NCBI RefSeq assembly: GCF_937875265.1
Contig: NZ_CALLXM010000088.1
Location: 1 to 21,734, forward strand
From: an uncultured Acetobacter sp.
GTDB lineage: Bacteria; Pseudomonadota; Alphaproteobacteria; Acetobacterales; Acetobacteraceae
Direction: 5' to 3'
Length of the DNA stretch: 21,734 bases
Made by a program: the position numbers and the translations under genes. How positions within the stretch are numbered: position 1 is the stretch's first letter; every line of letters starts with the position of its first letter. The notes under the pieces are model-generated. The model searched no databases. It saw only the letters and a list, made by a program, of their open reading frames with translations, and was not told the origin of the DNA. Below are positions 7,936-14,580 of this stretch, piece after piece.

Positions 7936-8511
7936 TTAAATAACGACCCCAAAAGGATATTCCTCCTCCGGAATAATCAGCGGCGTTTCCGGGTTTTTCC
8001 AAGAGCTGAAAAGGGTAATTTCAGAAATGGACTCTATAGAAAATGTCTGAGGATGATGCATCTGAATCCATTGACTGACGTTAAGAGGAGGGACGTCAGT
8101 CACCATCGCCAGAGGAATTGTCAGAGGGCTGGAGTATTTTAATTTCTGTATCCCGGAACGTTGCATTGCTGCGCCAATTTTCACGGAAAGGTGATCAAGG
8201 GGTGGGGCGTGTACCTTTATTCCGAGAGTGATTCGGTCCTTGCGTCTGGAAAGTTCAAAACCATCTGTTGTGAATGGGATCGGCTTACTGGGGCATATGC
8301 TCCGCAAGCTGTGATCAATTTCCTCTAACAGCATCCGGTCGGTAATGGTTCCCAACGTGCAGAAAGGCAGAAAAAGAAAAGACTCCGGAATCCAGCTTTT
8401 GTCTGGAAAATGAGTCTGTAGCCCAAGCAAGGTGCTCCGTAATGCTGCGGGAAGCGTTGCGCCAATTATAAGGTACATCGTCAGGCTTTCATCAACTCTC
8501 AGGCTGGTCAT
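7936..8511 (-). CDS. Degenerate 2H phosphoesterase-like protein (LigT/ThpR fold, catalytic His missing)
   Basis: The 191-residue protein has the layout of bacterial RNA 2',3'-cyclic phosphodiesterase ThpR / 2'-5' RNA ligase. It has an N-terminal strand MYLIIGATLP then an LRSTLLGLQ helix, a strand where HxTL is expected, a middle strand-helix unit (ITLGIKV, LSVKIGAAMQRSG), a second HxTx position, and a final strand ISEITLFSSW like the usual closing strand. Both histidines seem to be gone: the first motif reads F-C-T-L (50-53) and the second P-L-T-I (129-132). A phosphodiesterase role is therefore doubtful; RNA binding or a structural role is possible. The start at 8511 has AGGG about 9 nt upstream. 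Met12 (8478) is an alternative that fits the fold's usual N-terminus. It lies upstream of adhA on the same strand and diverges from the BI-1 gene. The fold call rests on visual pattern only. Confidence 0.7.
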   Translation of the reverse strand: MTSLRVDESLTMYLIIGATLPAALRSTLLGLQTHFPDKSWIPESFLFLPFCTLGTITDRMLLEEIDHSLRSICPSKPIPFTTDGFELSRRKDRITLGIKVHAPPLDHLSVKIGAAMQRSGIQKLKYSSPLTIPLAMVTDVPPLNVSQWIQMHHPQTFSIESISEITLFSSWKNPETPLIIPEEEYPFGVVI

Positions 8512-8615
8512 GAACGGCGCCCTATGCAGACGCTAGACACGTAGAGAAACGTTCCTAACCCTTGACGCAGGGGCAGGGCAGCCACAAGTATAAAGCAACA
8601 CCGGCATGGCCGGGC

Positions 8616-8624
8616 AAGGAGAGG
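8616..8624 (+). promoter_or_regulatory. Ribosome binding site deciding the BI-1 start
   Basis: AAGGAGAGG lies 5 nt before the ATG at 8630 and after the in-frame ATG at 8606, so translation should begin at 8630. A TTGACG (8562-8567) and TATAAA (8589-8594) lie upstream, but their 21-bp spacing is too long for a standard promoter. Confidence 0.7.
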
Positions 8625-8629
8625 AAAAG

Positions 8630-9406
8630 ATGTCGTTCAGTCACGACTACCGTTCACCCACTGCGGCTTCAGGCTGGAATGCTGAGGCGGGCGCTCTGGA
8701 TGCTGGCCTGCGTGCCTATATGCTGCGTGTTTATAACTGGATGGCTTCGGGCCTGCTGCTGACAGGCATCGTGGCCTATGCCGTGGCTTTTACTGGCTTA
8801 CGGAGTTTATTTTTCCAGTTGGCCCCTACGGCAGGCGGACTGGCTCTGCGTCCCACCCTGCTGGGTGATCTGGCCATGATTGCGCCGTTGGGCTTTGTCC
8901 TGGTGATGTCATTTGGTGTGAACCGACTGTCCCGTCAGGGGGCACAGGCTCTCTTCTGGGCTTTCTGCGCCACCATGGGCGCCAGTATGGCCAGTATTTT
9001 TCTGGTTTATACGGGTGTCTCTGTCGTGCGTGTGTTTCTGGTTACGGCCTGCACCTTCGGGGCTATGTCCCTGTGGGGCTACACCACAAAGGCAAACCTG
9101 CTGAAGTTCAGCTCTTTCCTGATGATGGGGCTGTTTGGACTGGTCATTGCCGGTCTGGTGAATATCTTCCTGAAAAGTTCAGCTCTGTATTTTGTCTACA
9201 GCATTATCGGGGTGCTTATCTTCACAGCGTTTAGTGCTTTTGATGCGCAGCGCATCCGCGTGACCTACCCGCAGTATGCAGCATACGAAGGGCCGGATGA
9301 GGCAGCCAAGCGTAGCGTGTATGACGCGCTGAGCCTGTATCTGAACTTCATCAATCTCTTCCAGTTCCTGCTTCAGTTCATGGGCGTGCGGAGCTCCAAC
9401 GACTAA
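8630..9406 (+). CDS. Bax inhibitor-1 / YccA family membrane protein
   Basis: An inner-membrane protein of the TMBIM/BI-1 family. Members include E. coli YccA, which inhibits the FtsH protease, and YbhL; some homologues act as pH-sensitive calcium leak channels. From 8630 it is 258 residues: a polar N-terminus (MSFSHDYRSPTA), then about seven hydrophobic segments starting at RVYNWMASGLLLTGIVAYAV. The family's typical end follows, AFDAQRIR, then YDALSLYLNFINLFQFLLQF and a short polar tail. Family and topology are clear; the specific role is not known from sequence. It is a single-gene transcript, followed by two hairpins, the second a strong terminator. No functional link to the flanking respiratory genes can be read from the sequence. 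Confidence 0.92.
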   Translation: MSFSHDYRSPTAASGWNAEAGALDAGLRAYMLRVYNWMASGLLLTGIVAYAVAFTGLRSLFFQLAPTAGGLALRPTLLGDLAMIAPLGFVLVMSFGVNRLSRQGAQALFWAFCATMGASMASIFLVYTGVSVVRVFLVTACTFGAMSLWGYTTKANLLKFSSFLMMGLFGLVIAGLVNIFLKSSALYFVYSIIGVLIFTAFSAFDAQRIRVTYPQYAAYEGPDEAAKRSVYDALSLYLNFINLFQFLLQFMGVRSSND

Positions 9407-9426
9407 AGTTTCGGAAAAGCACACCT

Positions 9427-9493
9427 CAGACTCCTTTGTCAGGGAGTCTGAACGGATATGGAAAAGCCCGGCCTGCAAAGGTCGGGCTTTTTT
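9427..9493 (+). terminator. Double hairpin terminator after BI-1 gene
   Basis: First hairpin: CAGACTCC (9427-9434) with GGAGTCTG (9443-9450), a perfect 8-bp stem without a T-run. Second: 9462-9474 with 9479-9491, 13 bp including one G-T pair and a GCAA tetraloop, followed by Ts to 9493. The second is a standard Rho-independent terminator. Confidence 0.92.
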
Positions 9494-10037
9494 GTGTGAT
9501 CTGCTATGCAGTGACGGTAAGGATATTTGTTCGTTTGGAATGCGTTCAAAATAAGACTTATGTCTAGCATGATGAGTCGAATCACAACCCTGTGAATTGA
9601 GCTCTATCAATATAATGCTTTGATTTAAAACAGAAAAAATATCAGTACATTTTTAGTCTGAAATAATTCGTAATAAATAGTGAAGGCTTGTAACCCTCAA
9701 AATTTGGCGAAATAACACAGGAGCGAAATGTTCTTTAGGGAATAGATCGACTGTGACGAAAGGCTGATGGAACTTTTCGGACATTGAGAATCTGCGCTTT
9801 AGGAATAAAGTAGGGCGCAAGGCGTTTTCGCTGCCCGAGGAGCCTGCTGAGCTGTCGTTCCGGCTCAGGCTTTTCATCTCTTTATGGGAAGGAGATGTGA
9901 GTCTGTGCCGGGGTTGTCGGTATTTTGGCCCCCAAGGGAAGCCGGAGCGCGGTTTCTTGCTGTTGTCGGGCTTCTATGGCAGCAGGAGCGAAGAGTCTTT
10001 GTGAGGCTAAGTAGATGTCAGAACCAAGAGGCGTGCG
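9494..10037 (+). promoter_or_regulatory. 544-bp AT-rich region upstream of cyoA, no convincing gene
   Basis: Open frames here on either strand (for example 9653-9877 minus) give low-complexity, unrecognisable proteins, and no tRNA or known RNA is evident. The part up to about 9720 is markedly AT-rich, with several A- and T-tracts. Candidate promoter elements for cyoA are TTGTAA (9688-9693)-17 bp-AATAAC, and TTGAGA (9784-9789)-16 bp-TAAAGT (9806-9811). A perfect TATAAT at 9611-9616 lacks a -35 box and lies between ATCAA (9606-9610) and TTGAT (9620-9624). From the 9784 promoter the leader would be about 220 nt. Confidence 0.55.
9841..9874 (+). terminator. Terminator-like hairpin in the cyoA leader
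   Basis: AGCCTG (9841-9846) pairs with CAGGCT (9866-9871), and AGC (9850-9852) with GCT (9863-9865), leaving a 3-nt bulge and a 10-nt loop. TTTTCATCTCTTT follows. It lies about 165 bp before cyoA, downstream of the likeliest promoter, so it could be an attenuator. The broken stem and mixed T-run keep confidence low. Confidence 0.35.
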
Positions 10038-10961
10038 ATGAAAAACAAGTTACTGGCGAGAATGGCGCGATTGGGCGGCCTATCGTCAGCGTTGCTGCTT
10101 GCCGGGTGTGAGATGGATGTCTTGGATCCGAAGGGCCCGGTTGGCGATGGGGTGAAGTCACTAATCGCCACCTCTACAATCGCAATGCTGATTGTGGTCA
10201 TTCCGACCATCATTCTGTCTCTGGCGTTTGCCTGGCATTACCGCCAGTCGAATACCAGTGCGGAATATCTTCCGAAGTGGTCTCACTCCAACAAAGTCGA
10301 ACTGATCATCTGGGGCGTGCCCTCCCTGATCATTCTCTTTCTTGCAGTGATCACCTACCAGACGTGTCATTCTCTTGACCCGTATAAACCGCTGGAAGCC
10401 GAAGCAACCACCAAGCCGCTTCATGTTGAAGTTGTGGCTCTGGATTGGAAATGGCTGTTTATCTACCCTGAACAGGGTATTGCGACCGTCAACCAGCTGG
10501 CTATTCCGGTTAACACTCCCGTCGATTTCGTAATCACCTCTGATTCCGTGATGAACTCCTTCTTCATCCCGCGTCTTGGTTCCATGATTTACGCAATGGC
10601 AGGGATGCAGACCCAGCTTCACCTTCTGGCCAGCGAGCCGGGTGACTATCTGGGTGAATCCGCCAACTACAGTGGCCGTGGTTTTTCTGACATGAAATTC
10701 CGCACGCTGGCTGTGAGTGGCGATGAATTCAATGCATGGGTTGATAAAGTAAAGTCTTCCTCCGAGCAGCTGGATGGTCAGACCTATCCGAAGCTTGCTG
10801 CCCCGAGCGAAGCAAATCCTGTCGAATATTTCGCGCATGTTGAACCCGGATTGTTCAACGCGATCGTGGCCAAATACAACAACGGCATGGTCATGGACAA
10901 AAGCACTGGCAAGATGATTCAGGTGCAGTCCGCGATGTCCGACATGAATATGAAGGAATAG
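10038..10961 (+). CDS. cyoA: Cytochrome bo3/ba3-type ubiquinol oxidase subunit II
   Basis: Subunit II of the proton-pumping haem-copper quinol oxidase. The 307-residue precursor has a lipoprotein signal with lipobox LLAGC (Cys24 would be lipidated). Two membrane helices follow at about 44-66 and 89-108, then a periplasmic cupredoxin domain (VEVVALDWKWLFIYPEQ, then SVMNSFFIPRLGSMIYAM). The cysteine-containing CuA site of cytochrome c oxidases is absent, which marks a quinol oxidase. AAGAGG lies 6 nt before the ATG. It is the first gene of cyoABCD, 5 bp before cyoB. The operon is sometimes named cyaABCD in Acetobacter. Whether haem O or A is used cannot be told from this subunit. Confidence 0.97.
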   Translation: MKNKLLARMARLGGLSSALLLAGCEMDVLDPKGPVGDGVKSLIATSTIAMLIVVIPTIILSLAFAWHYRQSNTSAEYLPKWSHSNKVELIIWGVPSLIILFLAVITYQTCHSLDPYKPLEAEATTKPLHVEVVALDWKWLFIYPEQGIATVNQLAIPVNTPVDFVITSDSVMNSFFIPRLGSMIYAMAGMQTQLHLLASEPGDYLGESANYSGRGFSDMKFRTLAVSGDEFNAWVDKVKSSSEQLDGQTYPKLAAPSEANPVEYFAHVEPGLFNAIVAKYNNGMVMDKSTGKMIQVQSAMSDMNMKE

Positions 10962-10966
10962 GATCT

Positions 10967-12958
10967 ATGCTAGGGAGACTATCGTTCTCGGCCATCCCAG
11001 TGGATGTGCCGATCCTGGTTGGCACATTTTTGGGTGCTGCCATTGCCGGTCTCGCGGTACTGGGGCTGATTACCTATTACGGCAAATGGGGCTACCTCTG
11101 GAAAGAGTGGCTGACGTCTGTTGATCATAAGCGTCTGGCTGTCATGTACATTGTACTGGCGCTGGTTGCTCTGTTCCGCGGTTTTGCGGACGCCATCATG
11201 ATGCGTACCCAGCTGGCCCTTGCCTACGCAGGCAACCCCGGCTATCTGCCACCGCATCACTACGATCAGATCTTCTCCGCTCACGGAACGATCATGATCT
11301 TCTTCCTGGCCATGGCGTTCATGACCGGTCTGTTCAACTTCGTTGTGCCGCTTCAGATCGGTGCACGCGACGTTGCGTTTCCGTTCCTGAACAACCTCAG
11401 CTTCTGGATGACAGCGATTGCCTTCGTCCTGGTGAACGTCTCCCTGTTCATCGGCGAGTTCTCACAGTGTGGTTGGCTGGCTTATCCTCCGCTGTCTGAA
11501 TCTCAGTTCAGCCCTGGCGTTGGTGTGGATTATTATATCTGGGCCATTCAGCTCTCCGGTGTCGGCACGCTGCTGACCGGCGTGAACTTCTTCGTGACGA
11601 TCGTGAAGATGCGCGCTCCGGGCATGACCTGGATGAAGATGCCTGTCTTCACCTGGACAGCTTTCTGCTCCTCTATCCTCATCATGGTTTCTTTCCCTGT
11701 GCTGACCGTTGCTGTCGCACTGCTGGGTCTGGACCGTTACTTCGGTATGCACTTCTTCACCAATGATGGTGGTGGTAACCAGATGCTGTATCTCAGCCTG
11801 ATCTGGTCCTGGGGTCATCCTGAAGTTTACATTCTTGTTATCCCCGCCTTTGGCGTGTTCTCTGAAGTTGTTCCTGCTTTCTCCGGCAAGCCGCTGTTCG
11901 GCTACGGCACCATGGTCTACGCAACCTGCTCCATCATGGTTCTGTCCTTCGTCGTGTGGGTTCACCACTTCTTCACGATGGGTGCTGGTCCGGACGTGAA
12001 TGCTTTCTTCGGCATCGCGACCATGATCATCTCGATCCCGACAGGTGTGAAACTCTTTAACTGGATGTTCACCATGTATAAGGGTCGCGTTCAGTTTCAT
12101 GCTTGCATGTACTGGGCTGTGGGCTTCATGGTGACCTTCACCATCGGTGGTATGACCGGTGTGATGATGGCCATTCCGGGTGCTGACTTTGTTCTGCATA
12201 ACTCCCTGTTCCTGATTGCCCACTTCCATAACGTGATTATCGGTGGTGTGTATTTCGGTTACATCTGTGGCATGAACTTCTGGTTCCCGAAGGTCATGGG
12301 TTTCAAGATGAACGAAGCTTGGGGCATCCGTGCCTTCTGGTTCTGGTTCGTCGGCTTCTACTTCGCGTTCGTTCCGCTGTATGTTCTGGGCTTCGACGGC
12401 ATGACCCGTCGTATGAACCATTACGACAATCCGGAATGGCACATCTGGCTGCTGATTGCTGAAGTCGGTGCTGTGCTGATCCTGTTCGGGATTGTGTGTC
12501 AGCTGACCCAGCTCTACGTGACGATCCGTGATCGTAACCTGCCCGCAAACCGTGATGTCACGGGTGATCCGTGGAATGGTCGCGCTCTGGAATGGTCTAC
12601 GTCTTCTCCTCCGCCGCCGTATAACTTTGCTATTGTTCCCCATGTTCATGAACTCGATGCGTTCATGCACGACAAGGAAAACGGCATTGATACGCGTTGC
12701 GCTGGTGGGCCGTATGCTCCGATCCACATGCCGAAAAACACGGCTGCCGGGTTCCTTATCGGTGCGTTCAGCTTCATCTTCGGCTTTGCTGCTGTATGGT
12801 ATATCTGGTGGCTGGCAGCCATCGGCCTGATCGGTGTGATCGGGACGGTTATTGCCCGTAGCGCCAACAAGGATATCGATTACTACATCCCTGCTGACGA
12901 AGTTGCCCGGATCGAGAACGAACATTCCCGTAAACTCATGGCACAGGCAGCTGAGTAA
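10967..12958 (+). CDS. cyoB: Ubiquinol oxidase subunit I (haem-copper catalytic subunit)
   Basis: Reduces O2 at a binuclear haem/CuB centre and pumps protons. Its 663 residues line up with E. coli CyoB without shift. Quinol-site residues are R71, D75, H98 and Q101; haem ligands are H106, H419 and H421; CuB ligands are H284, H333 and H334; Y288 is in position for the His-Tyr cross-link. The D-channel entry (D135), E286 and the K-channel residue K362 are also present. The protein therefore looks fully active. Most of the sequence is hydrophobic helices, as expected of the 15-helix quinol oxidase subunit. AGGA sites lie just before the ATG, inside the end of cyoA and the 5-bp gap. The stop overlaps the cyoC start (TAATG), implying coupled translation. 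Codon use is strongly biased, leaving a long open antisense frame. Confidence 0.98.
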   Translation: MLGRLSFSAIPVDVPILVGTFLGAAIAGLAVLGLITYYGKWGYLWKEWLTSVDHKRLAVMYIVLALVALFRGFADAIMMRTQLALAYAGNPGYLPPHHYDQIFSAHGTIMIFFLAMAFMTGLFNFVVPLQIGARDVAFPFLNNLSFWMTAIAFVLVNVSLFIGEFSQCGWLAYPPLSESQFSPGVGVDYYIWAIQLSGVGTLLTGVNFFVTIVKMRAPGMTWMKMPVFTWTAFCSSILIMVSFPVLTVAVALLGLDRYFGMHFFTNDGGGNQMLYLSLIWSWGHPEVYILVIPAFGVFSEVVPAFSGKPLFGYGTMVYATCSIMVLSFVVWVHHFFTMGAGPDVNAFFGIATMIISIPTGVKLFNWMFTMYKGRVQFHACMYWAVGFMVTFTIGGMTGVMMAIPGADFVLHNSLFLIAHFHNVIIGGVYFGYICGMNFWFPKVMGFKMNEAWGIRAFWFWFVGFYFAFVPLYVLGFDGMTRRMNHYDNPEWHIWLLIAEVGAVLILFGIVCQLTQLYVTIRDRNLPANRDVTGDPWNGRALEWSTSSPPPPYNFAIVPHVHELDAFMHDKENGIDTRCAGGPYAPIHMPKNTAAGFLIGAFSFIFGFAAVWYIWWLAAIGLIGVIGTVIARSANKDIDYYIPADEVARIENEHSRKLMAQAAE

Positions 12959-13563
12959 TGGCGCACGACACAACTGTTCAGACCGCAGGCCACGACGAAC
13001 ACCATCACGAATCTCCGGTGGTGTTCGGGTTCTGGGTCTACCTGATGACCGACTGCATTATCTTCGGCTCACTTTTTGCCGTGTTTGCAGTTCTCCGTAA
13101 CCAGTTCAATGGCGGCCCGAGCGGTCATGAACTGTTTGAACTTAGTGGACTTGGGCTGGAAACAGCCCTTCTGCTGGTCTCTTCCATTACTTATGGGTTT
13201 GGCATGATCGCTGCTCATAAGAATGAGATCAGCAAAGTCATCATGTGGCTGGGTGTAACCTTCCTTCTGGGTCTGGGCTTTGTTGGCCTGGAACTGAATG
13301 AATTTGCGCACATGATTCATGAAGGTGCTGGCCCGGATCGCAGTGCGTTCCTGTCCGCCTTCTTCACGCTGGTGTCGACCCATGGTCTGCACGTAACGTG
13401 TGGTCTGATCTGGATTGTGACCCTCATTGTTCAGATGATGGGCACGACCGAGATCCCGGAACGTATGATGAATAAGCTCACTTGCCTGAGCCTGTTCTGG
13501 CATTTCCTGGATATCGTCTGGATCTGCGTATTCACCTATGTCTATCTGGCGAGCATGATCTGA
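12958..13563 (+). CDS. cyoC: Ubiquinol oxidase subunit III
   Basis: A five-helix accessory subunit of the quinol oxidase, with 201 residues against 204 in E. coli. The N-terminus is His/Glu-rich (HDEHHHESP) before the first helix FGFWVYLMTDCIIFGSLFAV. The helix with GLELNEF and the segment STHGLHVTCGLIWIV are diagnostic of COX3/CyoC. Its ATG shares one base with the cyoB stop, and its own TGA overlaps the cyoD start (TGATG), so B, C and D should be made together in fixed ratio. Nothing is missing or unusual. Confidence 0.97.
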   Translation: MAHDTTVQTAGHDEHHHESPVVFGFWVYLMTDCIIFGSLFAVFAVLRNQFNGGPSGHELFELSGLGLETALLLVSSITYGFGMIAAHKNEISKVIMWLGVTFLLGLGFVGLELNEFAHMIHEGAGPDRSAFLSAFFTLVSTHGLHVTCGLIWIVTLIVQMMGTTEIPERMMNKLTCLSLFWHFLDIVWICVFTYVYLASMI

Positions 13564-13895
13564 TGAGCGATCTTCACACATCCCCTTCGGGTGAGAGCCA
13601 CGGTAGTGTATCGTCCTACATTATCGGGTTTGTTCTTGCTGTTATCCTGACGGCGGTGGCTTTTGGCGTTGTTGTTAGCCATAGCCTCTCTCCCTCAGGC
13701 ACGCTGACAGCTATTGCAGTTCTTGCCTTTGTTCAGGTGCTGGTGCACCTGCACTACTTCCTTCACATGGGCAACGGGTCCGAGCAGCGCTGGAACAACA
13801 TGTGTTTCTTCTTCACTGTTGGTTTCGTCGTGATTCTGCTCATCGGCACGATGTTCATCATGAACAACACCGCCCTGCACATGATGTCCCGCTAA
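13563..13895 (+). CDS. cyoD: Ubiquinol oxidase subunit IV
   Basis: A small assembly/stability subunit of the quinol oxidase, with 110 residues (E. coli 109). A short polar N-terminus MSDLHTSPSGESHG is followed by three hydrophobic helices. The conserved FVQVLVHLHYFLHM lies in the second, and the third ends in LIGTMFIMNN. I take the ATG at 13563 that overlaps the cyoC stop; an open frame extends upstream to 13482, but only inside cyoC. A terminator follows, and no cyoE (haem O synthase) or SURF1 gene comes next, so those functions must be encoded elsewhere. Confidence 0.96.
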   Translation: MSDLHTSPSGESHGSVSSYIIGFVLAVILTAVAFGVVVSHSLSPSGTLTAIAVLAFVQVLVHLHYFLHMGNGSEQRWNNMCFFFTVGFVVILLIGTMFIMNNTALHMMSR

Positions 13896-13947
13896 TAAGG
13901 GACAGCTCTGCCGGTCTCGTATCGGCAGGGTCTTGTGTTTGGTAAGG

Positions 13948-13980
13948 AAAAAGCCCCGGAAGCAATTCCGGGGCTTTTTT
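13948..13980 (+). terminator. Rho-independent terminator of cyoABCD
   Basis: A perfect 14-bp stem: 13948-13961 with 13966-13979, with a GCAA tetraloop and a run of Ts. A smaller hairpin, CTGCCG (13908-13913) with CGGCAG (13923-13928), precedes it. The stem has A/T runs on both sides, so it may also stop transcripts from the minus strand. Confidence 0.93.
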
Positions 13981-14007
13981 TGTTTTTGCTTTTAAAAATC
14001 TGGCCAT

Positions 14008-14054
14008 AAAAAACGGCACGGACCACCCGATGAAGGGGGTCAACGCGCCGTTTT
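14008..14054 (-). terminator. Terminator of fdxA
   Basis: On the minus strand AAAACGGC (14054-14047) pairs with GCCGTTTT (14017-14010), enclosing an inner GACC/GGTC stem, and a six-T run follows. It lies 25 bp past the fdxA stop, so it ends that gene before the cyo terminator is reached. Confidence 0.8.
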
Positions 14055-14078
14055 GAAAGCACCCAAAGAGTGGGGGCT

Positions 14079-14411
14079 TCAGCCTTTATGCGGCTCTTGG
14101 GAGAGCAGGCCAGCCTTGTCGGGCTTGTCTTTCCATTCTTCCGCATCAGCTGGGGGCGTGCCCTTACGGGTGATGTTCGGCCATTTGGTGGAATAGGATG
14201 CGTTGAGTTCTGCCCAGGCTGTTGCGCGATCATCGCTGTCTGGGAAAATCGCTTCTGCAGGGCATTCAGGCTCACACACGCCGCAGTCAATGCATTCATC
14301 CGGGTTGATCACCAGGAAGTTTTCACCGGCGTAGAAGCAGTCAACAGGGCAGACTTCCACACAGTCCATGAATTTGCAGCGGATGCAGTTTTCAGTGACC
14401 ACGTAGGTCAT
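14079..14411 (-). CDS. fdxA: Seven-iron ferredoxin FdxA ([3Fe-4S][4Fe-4S])
   Basis: A soluble low-potential electron carrier. From the ATG at 14411 it has 110 residues. The N-terminal half has the cysteine pattern of 7Fe ferredoxins, ENCIRCKFMDCVEVCPVDCFY, written here as C-x2-C-x4-C-x3-C-P, then CIDCGVCEPECP for the second cluster. A C-terminal extension (WAELNASYSTKWPNITRKG) is typical of the alphaproteobacterial/azotobacter FdxA group. GGAG at 14418-14421 is 6 nt from this ATG and abuts the alternative ATG at 14417, so 14411 is preferred. It lies 169 bp downstream of the Suv3-like helicase on the same strand, a neighbourhood known in other alphaproteobacteria. The electron partner cannot be told from sequence. 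Confidence 0.95.
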   Translation of the reverse strand: MTYVVTENCIRCKFMDCVEVCPVDCFYAGENFLVINPDECIDCGVCEPECPAEAIFPDSDDRATAWAELNASYSTKWPNITRKGTPPADAEEWKDKPDKAGLLSQEPHKG

Positions 14412-14417
14412 TGCCAT

Positions 14418-14421
14418 CTCC
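14418..14421 (-). promoter_or_regulatory. Ribosome binding site deciding the fdxA start
   Basis: GGAG on the minus strand directly touches the ATG at 14417 but lies 6 nt before the ATG at 14411. Only the latter spacing suits initiation. Confidence 0.65.
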
Positions 14422-14465
14422 GAAGATTTTTAGGGGGATCGGATCGGGTCCGGTCCCGGGACAAA

Positions 14466-14491
14466 TGGCATGGTCATTCCGGGCCATGCCA
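14466..14491 (-). other. Hairpin in the fdxA leader
   Basis: TGGCATGG (14466-14473) and CCATGCCA (14484-14491) form a perfect 8-bp stem with a 10-nt loop. A separate palindrome GTCCCGGGAC lies at 14453-14462. No T-run follows in either direction, so it is not a standard terminator. It would lie in the fdxA 5' leader. Confidence 0.45.
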
Positions 14492-14505
14492 CCAAGGATG
14501 GCGAA

Positions 14506-14534
14506 GATATGAGGGGCTTTTTGTTCCGTGGCAA
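14506..14534 (-). promoter_or_regulatory. Candidate fdxA promoter
   Basis: On the minus strand TTGCCA (14534-14529), 17 bp, then CATATC (14511-14506). The -35 matches consensus at five of six bases and the -10 at three. It would give an fdxA leader of roughly 90 nt that includes the hairpin at 14466-14491. Weak without mapping data. Confidence 0.3.
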
Positions 14535-14580
14535 CCCGCTTCTACCACGTATTACTCTTTCTTACTGAGCAGAGCTGTAT

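Noticed and set aside
9653..9877. 74-codon minus-strand frame in the cyoA upstream region
   Set aside because: Low-complexity serine-rich start, no ribosome site or similarity I can see, and it lies across the likely cyo promoter.
9884..10111. 75-codon plus-strand frame overlapping the cyoA start
   Set aside because: No domain; its later half is cyoA read in another frame. Only the AAGGAG site is kept, as a leader observation.
11462..12973. 503-codon open frame on the minus strand opposite cyoB
   Set aside because: It lies antisense to a perfectly conserved oxidase subunit and encodes a His/Glu/Asp-rich, domainless sequence expected from reverse reading of biased codons.
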